The notes under the pieces were generated by a model, which was not told where the DNA came from, did not search any database, and saw nothing but the letters and a program-made list of their open reading frames with translations. A DNA stretch of 19,770 bases from Crocinitomicaceae bacterium (GTDB lineage: Bacteria > Bacteroidota > Bacteroidia > Flavobacteriales_D > Crocinitomicaceae), in the NCBI GenBank assembly GCA_023264075.1, contig JALQTG010000141.1, positions 1 to 19,770 on the forward strand, written 5' to 3'. Shown here one piece after another: positions 7,821 to 15,609 of this stretch. Position numbers and translations under genes: made by a program. How positions within the stretch are numbered: the first letter of the stretch is position 1; every line of letters begins with the position of its first letter.

Positions 7821-9011
7821 TTACTTAATCACATCCAATTCTTTACCAACTTTTATAAACGCCGCAATCGCTTTATCTAAATGCGCCTTTGTATGTGCCG
7901 CCGATATTTGAGTACGGATACGTGCTTTTCCTTTCGGTACGACTGGATAAAAGAAACCAATAGCGTATACACCTTCTTGCAATAATCGATCTGCAAATTT
8001 TTGTGATAAGGCCGCATCATATAACATGATCGGTACAATTGGTGAGTCTCCCTTCACGATATCAAAACCAGCTTCCACGATGGCTTTTTTGAAATAAATT
8101 GTGTTTTCTTCTAATCTGTCACGCAGCTCCGTGCTCGATCCTAAAATATCAAATACTTTATTTGCAGCTCCAACAATAGAAGGAGCTAATGAATTCGAAA
8201 ACAAATATGGACGTGAGCGCTGACGCAACATTTCTATAACTTCCTTTTTACCCGTTGTATATCCACCCATCGCACCACCAAGCGCTTTTCCAAGTGTTCC
8301 GGTGATGATGTCTACACGGTTTGAAACACCACAATACTCGGGAACCCCGCGACCAGTTTTTCCGATGAATCCAGCAGAGTGACATTCGTCGGTCATCACT
8401 AACGCATCATATTTATCCGCTAAATCACAAATTTGATCCATTTTAGCAATGTCACCGTCCATAGAGAATACACCATCCGTTACAATAATACGGAAACGCT
8501 GATCTTGCGCTTTTTTCAATTGCTCCTCCAAGTCTGCCATATCACTGTGCTTATAGCGATAACGTTCAGCTTTACACAAACGAATCCCGTCGATAATTGA
8601 CGCATGGTTCAACTCATCTGAAATAATCGCGTCTTCTGGTCCGAACAAGGGTTCAAAAACTCCACCGTTCGCATCAAAAGCAGCCGCATATAAAATCGTG
8701 TCTTCTGTACCGTAGAAGTCGGCAATTTTCTTTTCAAGTGTCTTATGAATATCTTGTGTTCCACAAATAAAACGAACGGAAGACATCCCAAATCCATGCG
8801 TATCTAACGCATCTTTAGCCGCTTGGATCACTTCAGGGTGCGAGGACAATCCAAGATAATTGTTGGCACACATAATCACCACATCCTCTCCTGTGCTCAC
8901 GTGCACTTCAGCACCTTGAGGTGTAGTAATCACGCGTTCTCGCTTAAAAACTCCATCGTTTTTAATGTTGGTCAATTCTTCTGCTAAATGTTCTTTTATT
9001 TTGCCGTACAT
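7821..9011 (-). CDS. kbl: Glycine C-acetyltransferase (2-amino-3-ketobutyrate CoA ligase)
   Basis: A 396-residue PLP enzyme of the alpha-oxoamine synthase family. It cleaves 2-amino-3-oxobutyrate with CoA to glycine and acetyl-CoA, the second step of threonine breakdown after threonine dehydrogenase (not in this window). Visible features are CANNYLGLSSHP (48-59), GFGMSSVRFICGTQ (73-86), the ring-stacking His136 in ELNHASIIDG, Asp208 and His211 in TDECHSAGF, and the Schiff-base Lys242 in GTLGKALGG. Length and motifs match Kbl rather than BioF or SPT, which differ around the RFICGTQ segment. A consensus -7 box lies 21 bases upstream. The two-component genes follow at close spacing. Confidence 0.93.
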   Translation of the reverse strand: MYGKIKEHLAEELTNIKNDGVFKRERVITTPQGAEVHVSTGEDVVIMCANNYLGLSSHPEVIQAAKDALDTHGFGMSSVRFICGTQDIHKTLEKKIADFYGTEDTILYAAAFDANGGVFEPLFGPEDAIISDELNHASIIDGIRLCKAERYRYKHSDMADLEEQLKKAQDQRFRIIVTDGVFSMDGDIAKMDQICDLADKYDALVMTDECHSAGFIGKTGRGVPEYCGVSNRVDIITGTLGKALGGAMGGYTTGKKEVIEMLRQRSRPYLFSNSLAPSIVGAANKVFDILGSSTELRDRLEENTIYFKKAIVEAGFDIVKGDSPIVPIMLYDAALSQKFADRLLQEGVYAIGFFYPVVPKGKARIRTQISAAHTKAHLDKAIAAFIKVGKELDVIK

Positions 9012-9031
9012 ACCCGTAATATTGTTTTTAA

Positions 9032-9039
9032 CAAATGTA
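9032..9039 (-). promoter_or_regulatory. Candidate -7 promoter element upstream of kbl
   Basis: The minus strand reads TACATTTG, an exact match to the Bacteroidota TAnnTTTG consensus, 20 bases before the kbl ATG. The expected -33 TTG is not clear (only TTC-rich sequence 17-23 bases upstream), so this is a half-supported promoter. If real it would drive kbl and probably the kinase and regulator genes. Confidence 0.4.
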
Positions 9040-9115
9040 ATAAATTATTGGATGAGAAGAAGAAGCCGAGAGCAAAGACATTTAGCAAAATGTATTCCTT
9101 CCGACTCATAACTAA

Positions 9116-10555
9116 CTACCGCCATCCACCACCTAGGGCACGATATATATCCACCTTAGAGAAAAGCTGATCCAGTTTCACTTCTACCAATTCAATTTTT
9201 GCATTTAATACCTCCTCTTGTGTTAAGAGTACTTCGACATAATCCGCACGCGCATTTTGGTATAAACTATTTGCAATTTGAATGGAATTATTCAATATAC
9301 CTACCTCTTTCGATTTCATTTCCACACTCTTTGAGAAGTTCTCCAACCTATTCAGCTCGTTTAGCACATCCGTGTAGGCCAACAGCAGCGTTTGCTCATA
9401 ACTGTAAACAGCTTGTATTTGTGAAGCACTCGCCATATTGTATCTTGCGCGAATCGCTTTCTTATTCACCAAAGGCGCTATCAAGTCTCCAGCCAGGTTC
9501 AACGCTATTGACTCTGGACTAAATAAAAAACTAGGATTAAATGCCTGAAAACCTATTCCAGATGAAATGCCTAAACTCGGATAAAAATCCGCGCGTGCCA
9601 CTTTCACCTCCAAATTAGCAGCTTCTAACTGATGTTCTGCCTGACGAACATCTGGTCGATTTAAAAGTAATTGTGAAGGAATACCTGCTCGAATGCTATC
9701 CACTTCCGAAGTTAAAAAAGAAGAAGAATTTCGACTTATTTTTTCAGGGTACCTACCAATCAAGAAGTTAATTCGATTTTCCGTTGTCATTATGCGTTGG
9801 CGGATATTGTACTGAAGATTCGTTGTTTTCAGTAATTGTGCTTCGAATCGGTTTACCGCGAGCTGAGTTGCACGCGCATTATCCTTTTGCAATCTCACTT
9901 TTTTCAAAGCCTCCGTTTGAATCAAAACATTATTATTGATTATTTCCAATTGGTTATCCAATGCCATGAGTTCATAATAAGACTTCGCAATTTCCGCAAT
10001 TAACGAAGTTACCAGGAAGTTCTTACCCTCCTGTTGGGCCATATATCGCAATTCAGCAGCATCTCTAGCATTGCGTAATTTACGCCAAATATCGACTTCC
10101 CAAGAAGCAGTCGCTCCGATTACAAAATCACCCAAAGGTTCAGGAAATTCTTTATCTGGAGCAATTTCTAGGTTATGCTCAACAGCTCCATTTCGCGTAT
10201 ATCTTCCCGTTTTATCTGCACCAACACCCGCCCCCACATTCACTGAAGGTAAGTACTCTCCTTTTTTCTCCATCACCTCACTGCGACTCATCTCAATTTC
10301 TTGCAAAACGATATTTAGCTCTTGATTATTCTCAAGCGCTGTATCGATGAGGGCAATCAAATGAGCATCATCAAAATAAGTTTTCCAGCTGATTTCTGCC
10401 ACATGCATTGTGTCTCCCTCGTCCTGTCCTACATAACTCTCAGGCAAATAATTATTTACTTCTTTTAGTGCGTTTTTTGAGGAATTACAGCTAAAAAGGA
10501 TGAATCCAAAAGGGATTAAAAACCCAATTTTATAGACTATTTTATATTTTTTCAT
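9116..10555 (-). CDS. Outer-membrane efflux lipoprotein (TolC/OprM, NodT family)
   Basis: A 479-residue outer-membrane channel, the exit duct of the tripartite efflux system encoded upstream. The N-terminus is a lipoprotein signal with a basic start, a hydrophobic stretch and the lipobox LFSC (modified Cys23), as in OprM-type factors. Two outer-membrane-efflux repeats are visible as long alternating helical and strand segments, each with NRF/LNR-type heptads and the typical LLNRPDVRQAEHQLEAANLEVKVARADFYP phrase around 290-325 (split here between repeats). The C-terminus YRALGGGWR is characteristic of the NodT family. The gene lies 65 bases after the pump gene and is the last gene of the efflux operon. 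Confidence 0.93.
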   Translation of the reverse strand: MKKYKIVYKIGFLIPFGFILFSCNSSKNALKEVNNYLPESYVGQDEGDTMHVAEISWKTYFDDAHLIALIDTALENNQELNIVLQEIEMSRSEVMEKKGEYLPSVNVGAGVGADKTGRYTRNGAVEHNLEIAPDKEFPEPLGDFVIGATASWEVDIWRKLRNARDAAELRYMAQQEGKNFLVTSLIAEIAKSYYELMALDNQLEIINNNVLIQTEALKKVRLQKDNARATQLAVNRFEAQLLKTTNLQYNIRQRIMTTENRINFLIGRYPEKISRNSSSFLTSEVDSIRAGIPSQLLLNRPDVRQAEHQLEAANLEVKVARADFYPSLGISSGIGFQAFNPSFLFSPESIALNLAGDLIAPLVNKKAIRARYNMASASQIQAVYSYEQTLLLAYTDVLNELNRLENFSKSVEMKSKEVGILNNSIQIANSLYQNARADYVEVLLTQEEVLNAKIELVEVKLDQLFSKVDIYRALGGGWR

Positions 10556-10620
10556 TTTTCTTATTGTTTCGTTTACAACTTGTTCTAGTCACAACCACTT
10601 TTCATTTTCTAAAAAGAGAA

Positions 10621-13600
10621 TCACGTGTTGTTTTCAACGTATTCCTGAGAAACTGAAGAATGGGCTTCACCTTGTATCAAGTCTTTACCCTTAATCATAC
10701 TCGCGAACAAAAAGTAGAGTCCGGGTATGACTAATATTCCGAAAATAGTACCGAACAACATACCTCCCATTGCGGCTGAACCGATTGTTCGGTTACCAAT
10801 TTCACCAGCTCCATGCGCTAAAACTAATGGTAAGAGTCCTGCTATGAAGGCAAAAGAGGTCATCAAAATAGGACGAAAACGTACCTTAGCTCCTTCGATA
10901 GCAGCATCCAAAACTGTTGCCCCTTCTTGTTGTTTTTGAACGGCAAACTCAACAATCAATACTGCATTTTTACCAAGTAGTCCAACCAACATGATCATTC
11001 CAATTTGCGCATAGATATCATTGGCTAGGCCCATCAATTGGAGCATAAAAAACGTACCGAAAATTCCTATCGGAAGAGAAAGTAGGACCGCCAACGGTAA
11101 AACGAAGCTTTCATACTGAGCCGCCAAAACGAGGTATACAAAAAACACAACAACCAAAAAGATGATTAGCGCTTCGTATCCTCGGTTGGCTTCATCATAA
11201 GAAAGACCTTCCCAAGCTATATCGTATCCCTTAGGTAAGTTTTGCTCAGCCACCTCTTTAATTGCATTAATCGCATCTCCAGTGGTAAAACCATGCCCTG
11301 GAAGACCACGGATTGCGGCTGAATTATACAAGTTATAGCGTGTAATCTCATTCGGGCCTTGTGTCTTGGTAAGCTTCATGAATGACGAATACGGAACCAT
11401 TTCACCACTTTCATTTTTAACAAACAACTCTTCTAAGTCAGATGGATACCTTCTATATTCAGGCGCAGCTTGTGTGTACACTTTGAAGAATCGACCAAAA
11501 CGAACAAAGCCTTGCTCATACGTACTACCAATCAAAATATTTAGATTCTCCATGGCTGCACCAATCGAAACTCCTTTTTGCATTGCTGCTTGATTATCGA
11601 TTTCTATCTCATATTGCGGGTAATTTGCTGCAAAAAAGGTGAATAATCCAGATAGTTCCTCACGTTTTTTCAAGGCATTTAAGAACTCTTGATTGATTCG
11701 ATCAAACTCTTGATAATCGGTAGAGTTCGTTTTATCGATCATCCGAAATGAAAAACCACCGGAAGAACCAAACCCAGGAATTGCAGGAGGCTCAAAGAAT
11801 TCAATTACCGCTCCAATATTCTTCATCTTCTCTTCTAACTCCTCCATGATCTCATGCACATTATGCTCTCTTTCTGACCATGACTTTAAGTTGATCAGAC
11901 ACGTTCCCGCATTCGAGCCTCTTCCTTCCGTCATGATTTCGTAACCAGCAAGGGAAGTAACAGATTCAATATCCTCAAATTCTTCGGCAATTTCTTGAAC
12001 TTCTTGAGCAACTTTATTTGTTTGCTCTAAAGTTGACCCCGGAGGAGTTTGTATGATTGCATAGATGGTTCCTTGGTCTTCATTCGGAACAAATCCAGAT
12101 GGTAGCAACTGATTCTCAAATACAATACCCGCAACAAACAAAGCTAGCACTCCAAAAGTAACTACTCGTCGAGCTACAATTTTATTCAGTATTTTAACAT
12201 AACGTCCTGTCAACTTTTCGAACTGACGGTTGAACCAATCAATAAAACGGTCAAACAACGACTTTCGGCGCTTACCGTGTTGATTTTTCAAAATCATACC
12301 ACACAAAACAGGCGTTAGTGTCAAGGCTACAATTCCAGAGATTACAATTGAACTCGCCATAGTAATTGCAAACTGGCGGTAAAATACTCCAACAGGTCCG
12401 GTCATGAATGCAACAGGGATAAATACCGAGACCATAACTAATGTAATTGCAATGATAGCCCCTGCAAGTTCTCCAATCGCTTTTTGAGTTGCTTTAAATG
12501 GCGTTAACTTGGGATCTTCTTCCATCTTCGCATGCACGGCCTCTACCACTACGATGGCATCATCAACGACAACTCCAATAGCTAATACAAGCGCGAAAAG
12601 CGTAATCAAGTTAATCGACAAACCGAACATTTGAATAAAAAAGAATGCTCCGATAAGCGATACCGGTACGGCAAGAATTGGTATAAGCGTAGAGCGCCAA
12701 TCCCCGAGAAAAAGAAATACAACGAGTGCAACTAGAATAAATGCATCACGAATTGTATGGATTACTTGTTCAATAGAAGCATCTAAGAATTTGGATACAT
12801 CATAACTATACTGGAAGCGAATCCCTTCAGGGAAATCCTTTTTGAGTTCACTGATTTTAGCTTTCACCTCGTCAATTACTTCGCTACCATTACTCCCTAA
12901 TGTTTGCTTCAACACAATAGAAGAAGATGCCTTACCGTCCAAATTAGAATAAATATCGAAAAACTCGCTCCCCAACTCTACTTCGGCTATATCCTTTAGC
13001 TTAATGGATTCACCATCTCCTGTACTTCGGATAATGATGTTCTTATATTGCTCGGCTTCGTTATACCTACCTGAATACGTCAGCACGTACTCGAGTGATT
13101 GCGCTTCAATACCTGAGCTAATCCCCAACCTACCTGGGCGAGCGATAACACTTTGCTCCTCCATAGCTTTTAGCACCTCTTCGGCAGATATTTTATACGC
13201 CCGCATACGGTCTGGCTTTAACCAAACCCTCATCGCATATTTTCTAGCCCCTAAGATATCAGCCCGTGCTATCCCATTAATTCGCTGAAGCTCAGGAATA
13301 ATCTTGGTATAGGCATAATTATATAAGAACTTCTCATCTATATTGCTTTCTTTATCACTGTAGAGATCTACATAAAGAAGCATACTTGGTTGGACAGGAG
13401 AAATTATAACCCCCTCTCGCTGCACCAATGGCGGCAAGTTAGGCATCACTTGATCTACTCGCGTTTTTATTCGCACTACCGCCTCATTGGGGTCGGTACC
13501 CGGTTCGAAAATGATTCGAATTGTTCCCTCCCCAGCACTCGTTGCATCTGATGCAATGTAGCGCATGTCTTGCACGCCATTAATGGCCGTCTCTAGAGGA

Positions 13601-13788
13601 ATAAGCGTGGATGTTGTTAAAACATCCGCACTAGACCCAGGATACGCCACAAAGATATTAACCGTTGTTGGTGCAATAGATGGGAATTGAGAAACAGGAA
13701 GTTGAAAAATAGAAAGCAATCCAACAAAAACGATAACAACCGAAATAACAATAGCTAATACCGGTCTTTTTAGTATTTTCTGAAACAT
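10621..13788 (-). CDS. RND multidrug efflux pump, AcrB/MexB (HAE1) family
   Basis: A 1055-residue inner-membrane antiporter that uses proton entry to expel drugs, dyes or other amphiphiles from the periplasm or membrane. The N-terminal MFQKILKRPVLAIVISVVIV begins the first of 12 membrane segments. The proton-relay pair Asp409-Asp410 lies in GVVVDDAIVVVE (segment 4), and the partner Lys is in VGLLGKNAVLIVEFA (segment 10). The GSSADVL and FPSIAPTTV phrases of the porter domain are also seen. Asp-Asp with this Lys marks the hydrophobe/amphiphile class, not the heavy-metal CusA/CzcA class. The length is normal. It starts 26 bases after the adaptor stop. The substrate range cannot be read from sequence. 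Confidence 0.95.
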   Translation of the reverse strand: MFQKILKRPVLAIVISVVIVFVGLLSIFQLPVSQFPSIAPTTVNIFVAYPGSSADVLTTSTLIPLETAINGVQDMRYIASDATSAGEGTIRIIFEPGTDPNEAVVRIKTRVDQVMPNLPPLVQREGVIISPVQPSMLLYVDLYSDKESNIDEKFLYNYAYTKIIPELQRINGIARADILGARKYAMRVWLKPDRMRAYKISAEEVLKAMEEQSVIARPGRLGISSGIEAQSLEYVLTYSGRYNEAEQYKNIIIRSTGDGESIKLKDIAEVELGSEFFDIYSNLDGKASSSIVLKQTLGSNGSEVIDEVKAKISELKKDFPEGIRFQYSYDVSKFLDASIEQVIHTIRDAFILVALVVFLFLGDWRSTLIPILAVPVSLIGAFFFIQMFGLSINLITLFALVLAIGVVVDDAIVVVEAVHAKMEEDPKLTPFKATQKAIGELAGAIIAITLVMVSVFIPVAFMTGPVGVFYRQFAITMASSIVISGIVALTLTPVLCGMILKNQHGKRRKSLFDRFIDWFNRQFEKLTGRYVKILNKIVARRVVTFGVLALFVAGIVFENQLLPSGFVPNEDQGTIYAIIQTPPGSTLEQTNKVAQEVQEIAEEFEDIESVTSLAGYEIMTEGRGSNAGTCLINLKSWSEREHNVHEIMEELEEKMKNIGAVIEFFEPPAIPGFGSSGGFSFRMIDKTNSTDYQEFDRINQEFLNALKKREELSGLFTFFAANYPQYEIEIDNQAAMQKGVSIGAAMENLNILIGSTYEQGFVRFGRFFKVYTQAAPEYRRYPSDLEELFVKNESGEMVPYSSFMKLTKTQGPNEITRYNLYNSAAIRGLPGHGFTTGDAINAIKEVAEQNLPKGYDIAWEGLSYDEANRGYEALIIFLVVVFFVYLVLAAQYESFVLPLAVLLSLPIGIFGTFFMLQLMGLANDIYAQIGMIMLVGLLGKNAVLIVEFAVQKQQEGATVLDAAIEGAKVRFRPILMTSFAFIAGLLPLVLAHGAGEIGNRTIGSAAMGGMLFGTIFGILVIPGLYFLFASMIKGKDLIQGEAHSSVSQEYVENNT

Positions 13789-13814
13789 ATCTATGGATTT
13801 AATCAGTTATTGAA

Positions 13815-14900
13815 CTACTCGGCATGAAGCTTCAGGTGACCATACACCTCTTGAGCACTCTTAACGTCATATTCGATTATGTCGCCATCTTGAACTTTAC
13901 GCAGCCCTTCAATCAGAATTCGATCTTCTAGTTTAAGTCCCTTTTCTACTGCGTACAAATGGTCCATTTCTGCTTTAACTACAATCTCTTTCGAGCTTAT
14001 GGTACCATCTTCTTCCACGATAAATACAAATTTCTTATCCAGGACTTCAAAAGTTGCCTTCTGTGGAATAATTAATGCATCATTCAATTCCGAGGGCCAC
14101 AGGATATTTCCTGTTTGTCCGTGTCGGAGCAACTGGTCAGAGTTATTAAATGTTGCACGAAATGGGATCGTACCTGTGCTATTATTGAAGTCAGATTCAA
14201 TCGCAGAAACAACACCCTCATTTTTGAATAATTTATAATTTGCCAACTGCAATTGGAGCTTTTGCGGACCGACTGACTTTACCTGCTCTGCGTAATCTAA
14301 ATAGACTGCCTCTGGGACATTGAAGTACACCCACATCATGCTATTATCGGACAAGGAGGTTAATAACTCCCCTTCGTCTAGTAAACTTCCCAAACGAACA
14401 TCTTCAAACCGACCGATAATTCCATCAAATGGCGCACGAATTTCTGTGAAGTTTAGTCGTGCTTGCATCAGCTTTAATTCGGCTTTGTTCTTCGCTAAAT
14501 TAGCACCTGCCAATGCCAATTCGCTTTTGGAAACGATATCACTATCTGCTAGCGCTTTTGTATTTAAATACTCAATATTGGCTGTCTCAACTTCTGCAGC
14601 AGCAATTTCAACCTCCGCCTCGTAAATCGTGCGTTGAATTTTAAATAGCAGCTGTCCCTTCTTCACGAATTGACCTTCGTCGATAAGAATCTCTTGTAAG
14701 TAACCCTTTTCAAGTGCTCTTAATTCAATGTGCTGATGCGCATTTATTTGACATACGTAATTATTAAAAACCGTTGTGTCCTTTTTTATGGGATTTGTTA
14801 CCTCGAAGGTACCTAACTCATGTGTGTCATTGTGTTCTTGTTTACAGCCTGTCATCAATAGGGGCAGTATAATACAAGAAACTAAATATAAATTTTTCAT
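13815..14900 (-). CDS. RND efflux periplasmic adaptor lipoprotein (MFP/HlyD-type)
   Basis: A 361-residue membrane-fusion protein linking the pump to the outer-membrane channel. The start was set at the ATG at 14900, because MKNLYLVSCIILPLLMTGC is a textbook lipoprotein signal with Cys19 modified; the open frame extends 31 codons further upstream, but that stretch shows no signal and runs through the inverted-repeat spacer. Following parts are a first barrel-sandwich/lipoyl half (KGYLQEILIDEGQFVKKGQ, about 65-83), an alpha-helical hairpin rich in Ala/Glu (about 92-150), the second lipoyl half (TEIRAPFDGIIG, 152-163) and a beta-barrel domain. It is the first structural gene of the tripartite system. 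Confidence 0.93.
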   Translation of the reverse strand: MKNLYLVSCIILPLLMTGCKQEHNDTHELGTFEVTNPIKKDTTVFNNYVCQINAHQHIELRALEKGYLQEILIDEGQFVKKGQLLFKIQRTIYEAEVEIAAAEVETANIEYLNTKALADSDIVSKSELALAGANLAKNKAELKLMQARLNFTEIRAPFDGIIGRFEDVRLGSLLDEGELLTSLSDNSMMWVYFNVPEAVYLDYAEQVKSVGPQKLQLQLANYKLFKNEGVVSAIESDFNNSTGTIPFRATFNNSDQLLRHGQTGNILWPSELNDALIIPQKATFEVLDKKFVFIVEEDGTISSKEIVVKAEMDHLYAVEKGLKLEDRILIEGLRKVQDGDIIEYDVKSAQEVYGHLKLHAE

Positions 14901-14906
14901 TTCGTT

Positions 14907-15020
14907 TTTCTTAATTATTAAACAATGGGCTAGTGAACGGAATTCAATCTCGAGATTGAATACTCTAAACAAGTGCAACAATGCACTGCTCAACTAGCAA
15001 TCAGTAAAACAATTAAGAAA
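14907..15020. repeat. Nested inverted-repeat (cloverleaf-like) spacer
   Basis: The spacer between the 135-residue ORF and the adaptor gene is built of four inverted repeats. The outer arms are TTTCTTAATT (14907-14916) and AATTAAGAAA (15011-15020), a perfect 10 bp. The next arms are GCTAGT (14929-14934) and ACTAGC (14993-14998). Inside are a perfect 20-bp palindrome, ATTCAATCTCGAGATTGAAT (14942-14961), and a hairpin AGTGCA-ACAA-TGCACT (14972-14987). The unpaired bits between outer and second arms are 12 bases on both sides, so the element could fold as a three-way junction in mRNA or a cruciform in DNA. The right arm covers the stop codon of the upstream ORF and the left arm ends seven bases before the adaptor ATG. 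No T-tract follows on either strand, so it is not a simple terminator. Confidence 0.75.
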
Positions 15021-15420
15021 TAAAGCTTTTCCAGGAGTGGAAAAGAACGTAGAGTTTGATTTTTTGGTGATTACAATAGTAATTCGAACTGCTAATAAAA
15101 AAAGTACCTTCACAACTTATGGAGTTGGATCCCGGAAAACGAGTAACGTGTTTCTCCTCTTGGTCATCATCATTTTTTTCACCGAAATAATCATATACTT
15201 CAGATAACAACACATCAATATGTGCATTGCTATGAGTGAAGGATGAATGATCGTTTAGCGCTAATTGAAATTGACTTAATTCAATTTCTGTACTACTAGC
15301 TTTGCTGTCGAAAGCAGTAAAGAAAAGAAAATGTACAAAAAGTAATGGCAACATAAATACCTTACTGAGAAAGCTCGCAGGTATTTGTGACCAAATTTTT
15401 TTCACACCATTAGGATGCAT
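15013..15420 (-). CDS. Unrecognised small exported or membrane-anchored protein at head of efflux operon
   Basis: A 135-residue ORF that I do not recognise. After a basic start (MHPNGVKKIW) comes a hydrophobic stretch at about 19-38 (FLSKVFMLPLLFVHFLFFTA), a signal peptide or anchor. The rest is predicted outside the cytoplasm: a Ser/Asn/His-rich stretch, an acidic patch (EKNDDDQEEKH, about 80-90), two Cys in SISCEGTFF and NYYCNHQK, and a basic C-terminus ending FHSWKSFIS. The ATG at 15420 is preceded by an exact -7 promoter box, and the ORF is followed by the efflux genes on the same strand, which supports it being real and co-transcribed. An accessory or sensing role for the pump is inference only. 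His, Cys and acidic residues could bind metal, but no known motif is seen. Confidence 0.6.
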   Translation of the reverse strand: MHPNGVKKIWSQIPASFLSKVFMLPLLFVHFLFFTAFDSKASSTEIELSQFQLALNDHSSFTHSNAHIDVLLSEVYDYFGEKNDDDQEEKHVTRFPGSNSISCEGTFFISSSNYYCNHQKIKLYVLFHSWKSFIS

Positions 15421-15440
15421 GTGTTCCTTTTATATAGTTA

Positions 15441-15490
15441 CAAAGTTACAGCTTTTTAAAACTATCTATCTTTTTTCACTGCTTTTTAAG
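15441..15490 (-). promoter_or_regulatory. Promoter with direct repeats, head of efflux operon
   Basis: TAACTTTG (15448 to 15441, minus strand) matches the Bacteroidota -7 consensus exactly and lies 20 bases before the ATG of the 135-residue ORF. No clean TTG occurs at the -33 position. Two direct-repeat sets surround it: AGTTACA twice, eight bases apart (15436-15442 and 15444-15450, plus-strand reading), overlapping the -7 box; and GCTTTTTAA twice, thirty bases apart (15451-15459 and 15481-15489), about three helical turns. These could be binding sites for a regulator. The rest of the spacer, 15491-15609, holds only a weak hairpin (AAGCCT-CAAG-AGACTT, 15550-15565). Confidence 0.5.
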
Positions 15491-15609
15491 AAATAATTAA
15501 GTTCTACCCCAATTTATTGCCACGCAGAATCACGAGAATTCGACTTGAAAAGCCTCAAGAGACTTAAACTTTTGTAAAAGTGAAAGTTATTAATTGCAAA
15601 TTGGAACAA

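Noticed and set aside
9078..9093. Hairpin ACATTT-AGCA-AAATGT as terminator of the efflux operon
   Set aside because: Only six A/T-rich base pairs, and the following sequence on the minus strand is CTTTGCTC, not a T-run.
14901..14993. Upstream extension of the adaptor gene by 31 codons
   Set aside because: The extension has no signal peptide and runs through the inverted repeats, while the ATG at 14900 begins a perfect lipoprotein signal.
14907..15020. Miniature transposable element (MITE)
   Set aside because: Terminal inverted repeats exist, but the flanks show no target-site duplication and no second copy is seen in this window. The call is left open under findings.
10621..15420. Heavy-metal (CusA/CzcA) efflux system
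   Set aside because: The pump has the VVVDDAIVVVE motif and the overall form of the HAE1 drug-efflux branch, and the channel is NodT-type. The His/Cys residues in the 135-residue ORF alone do not support metal export.
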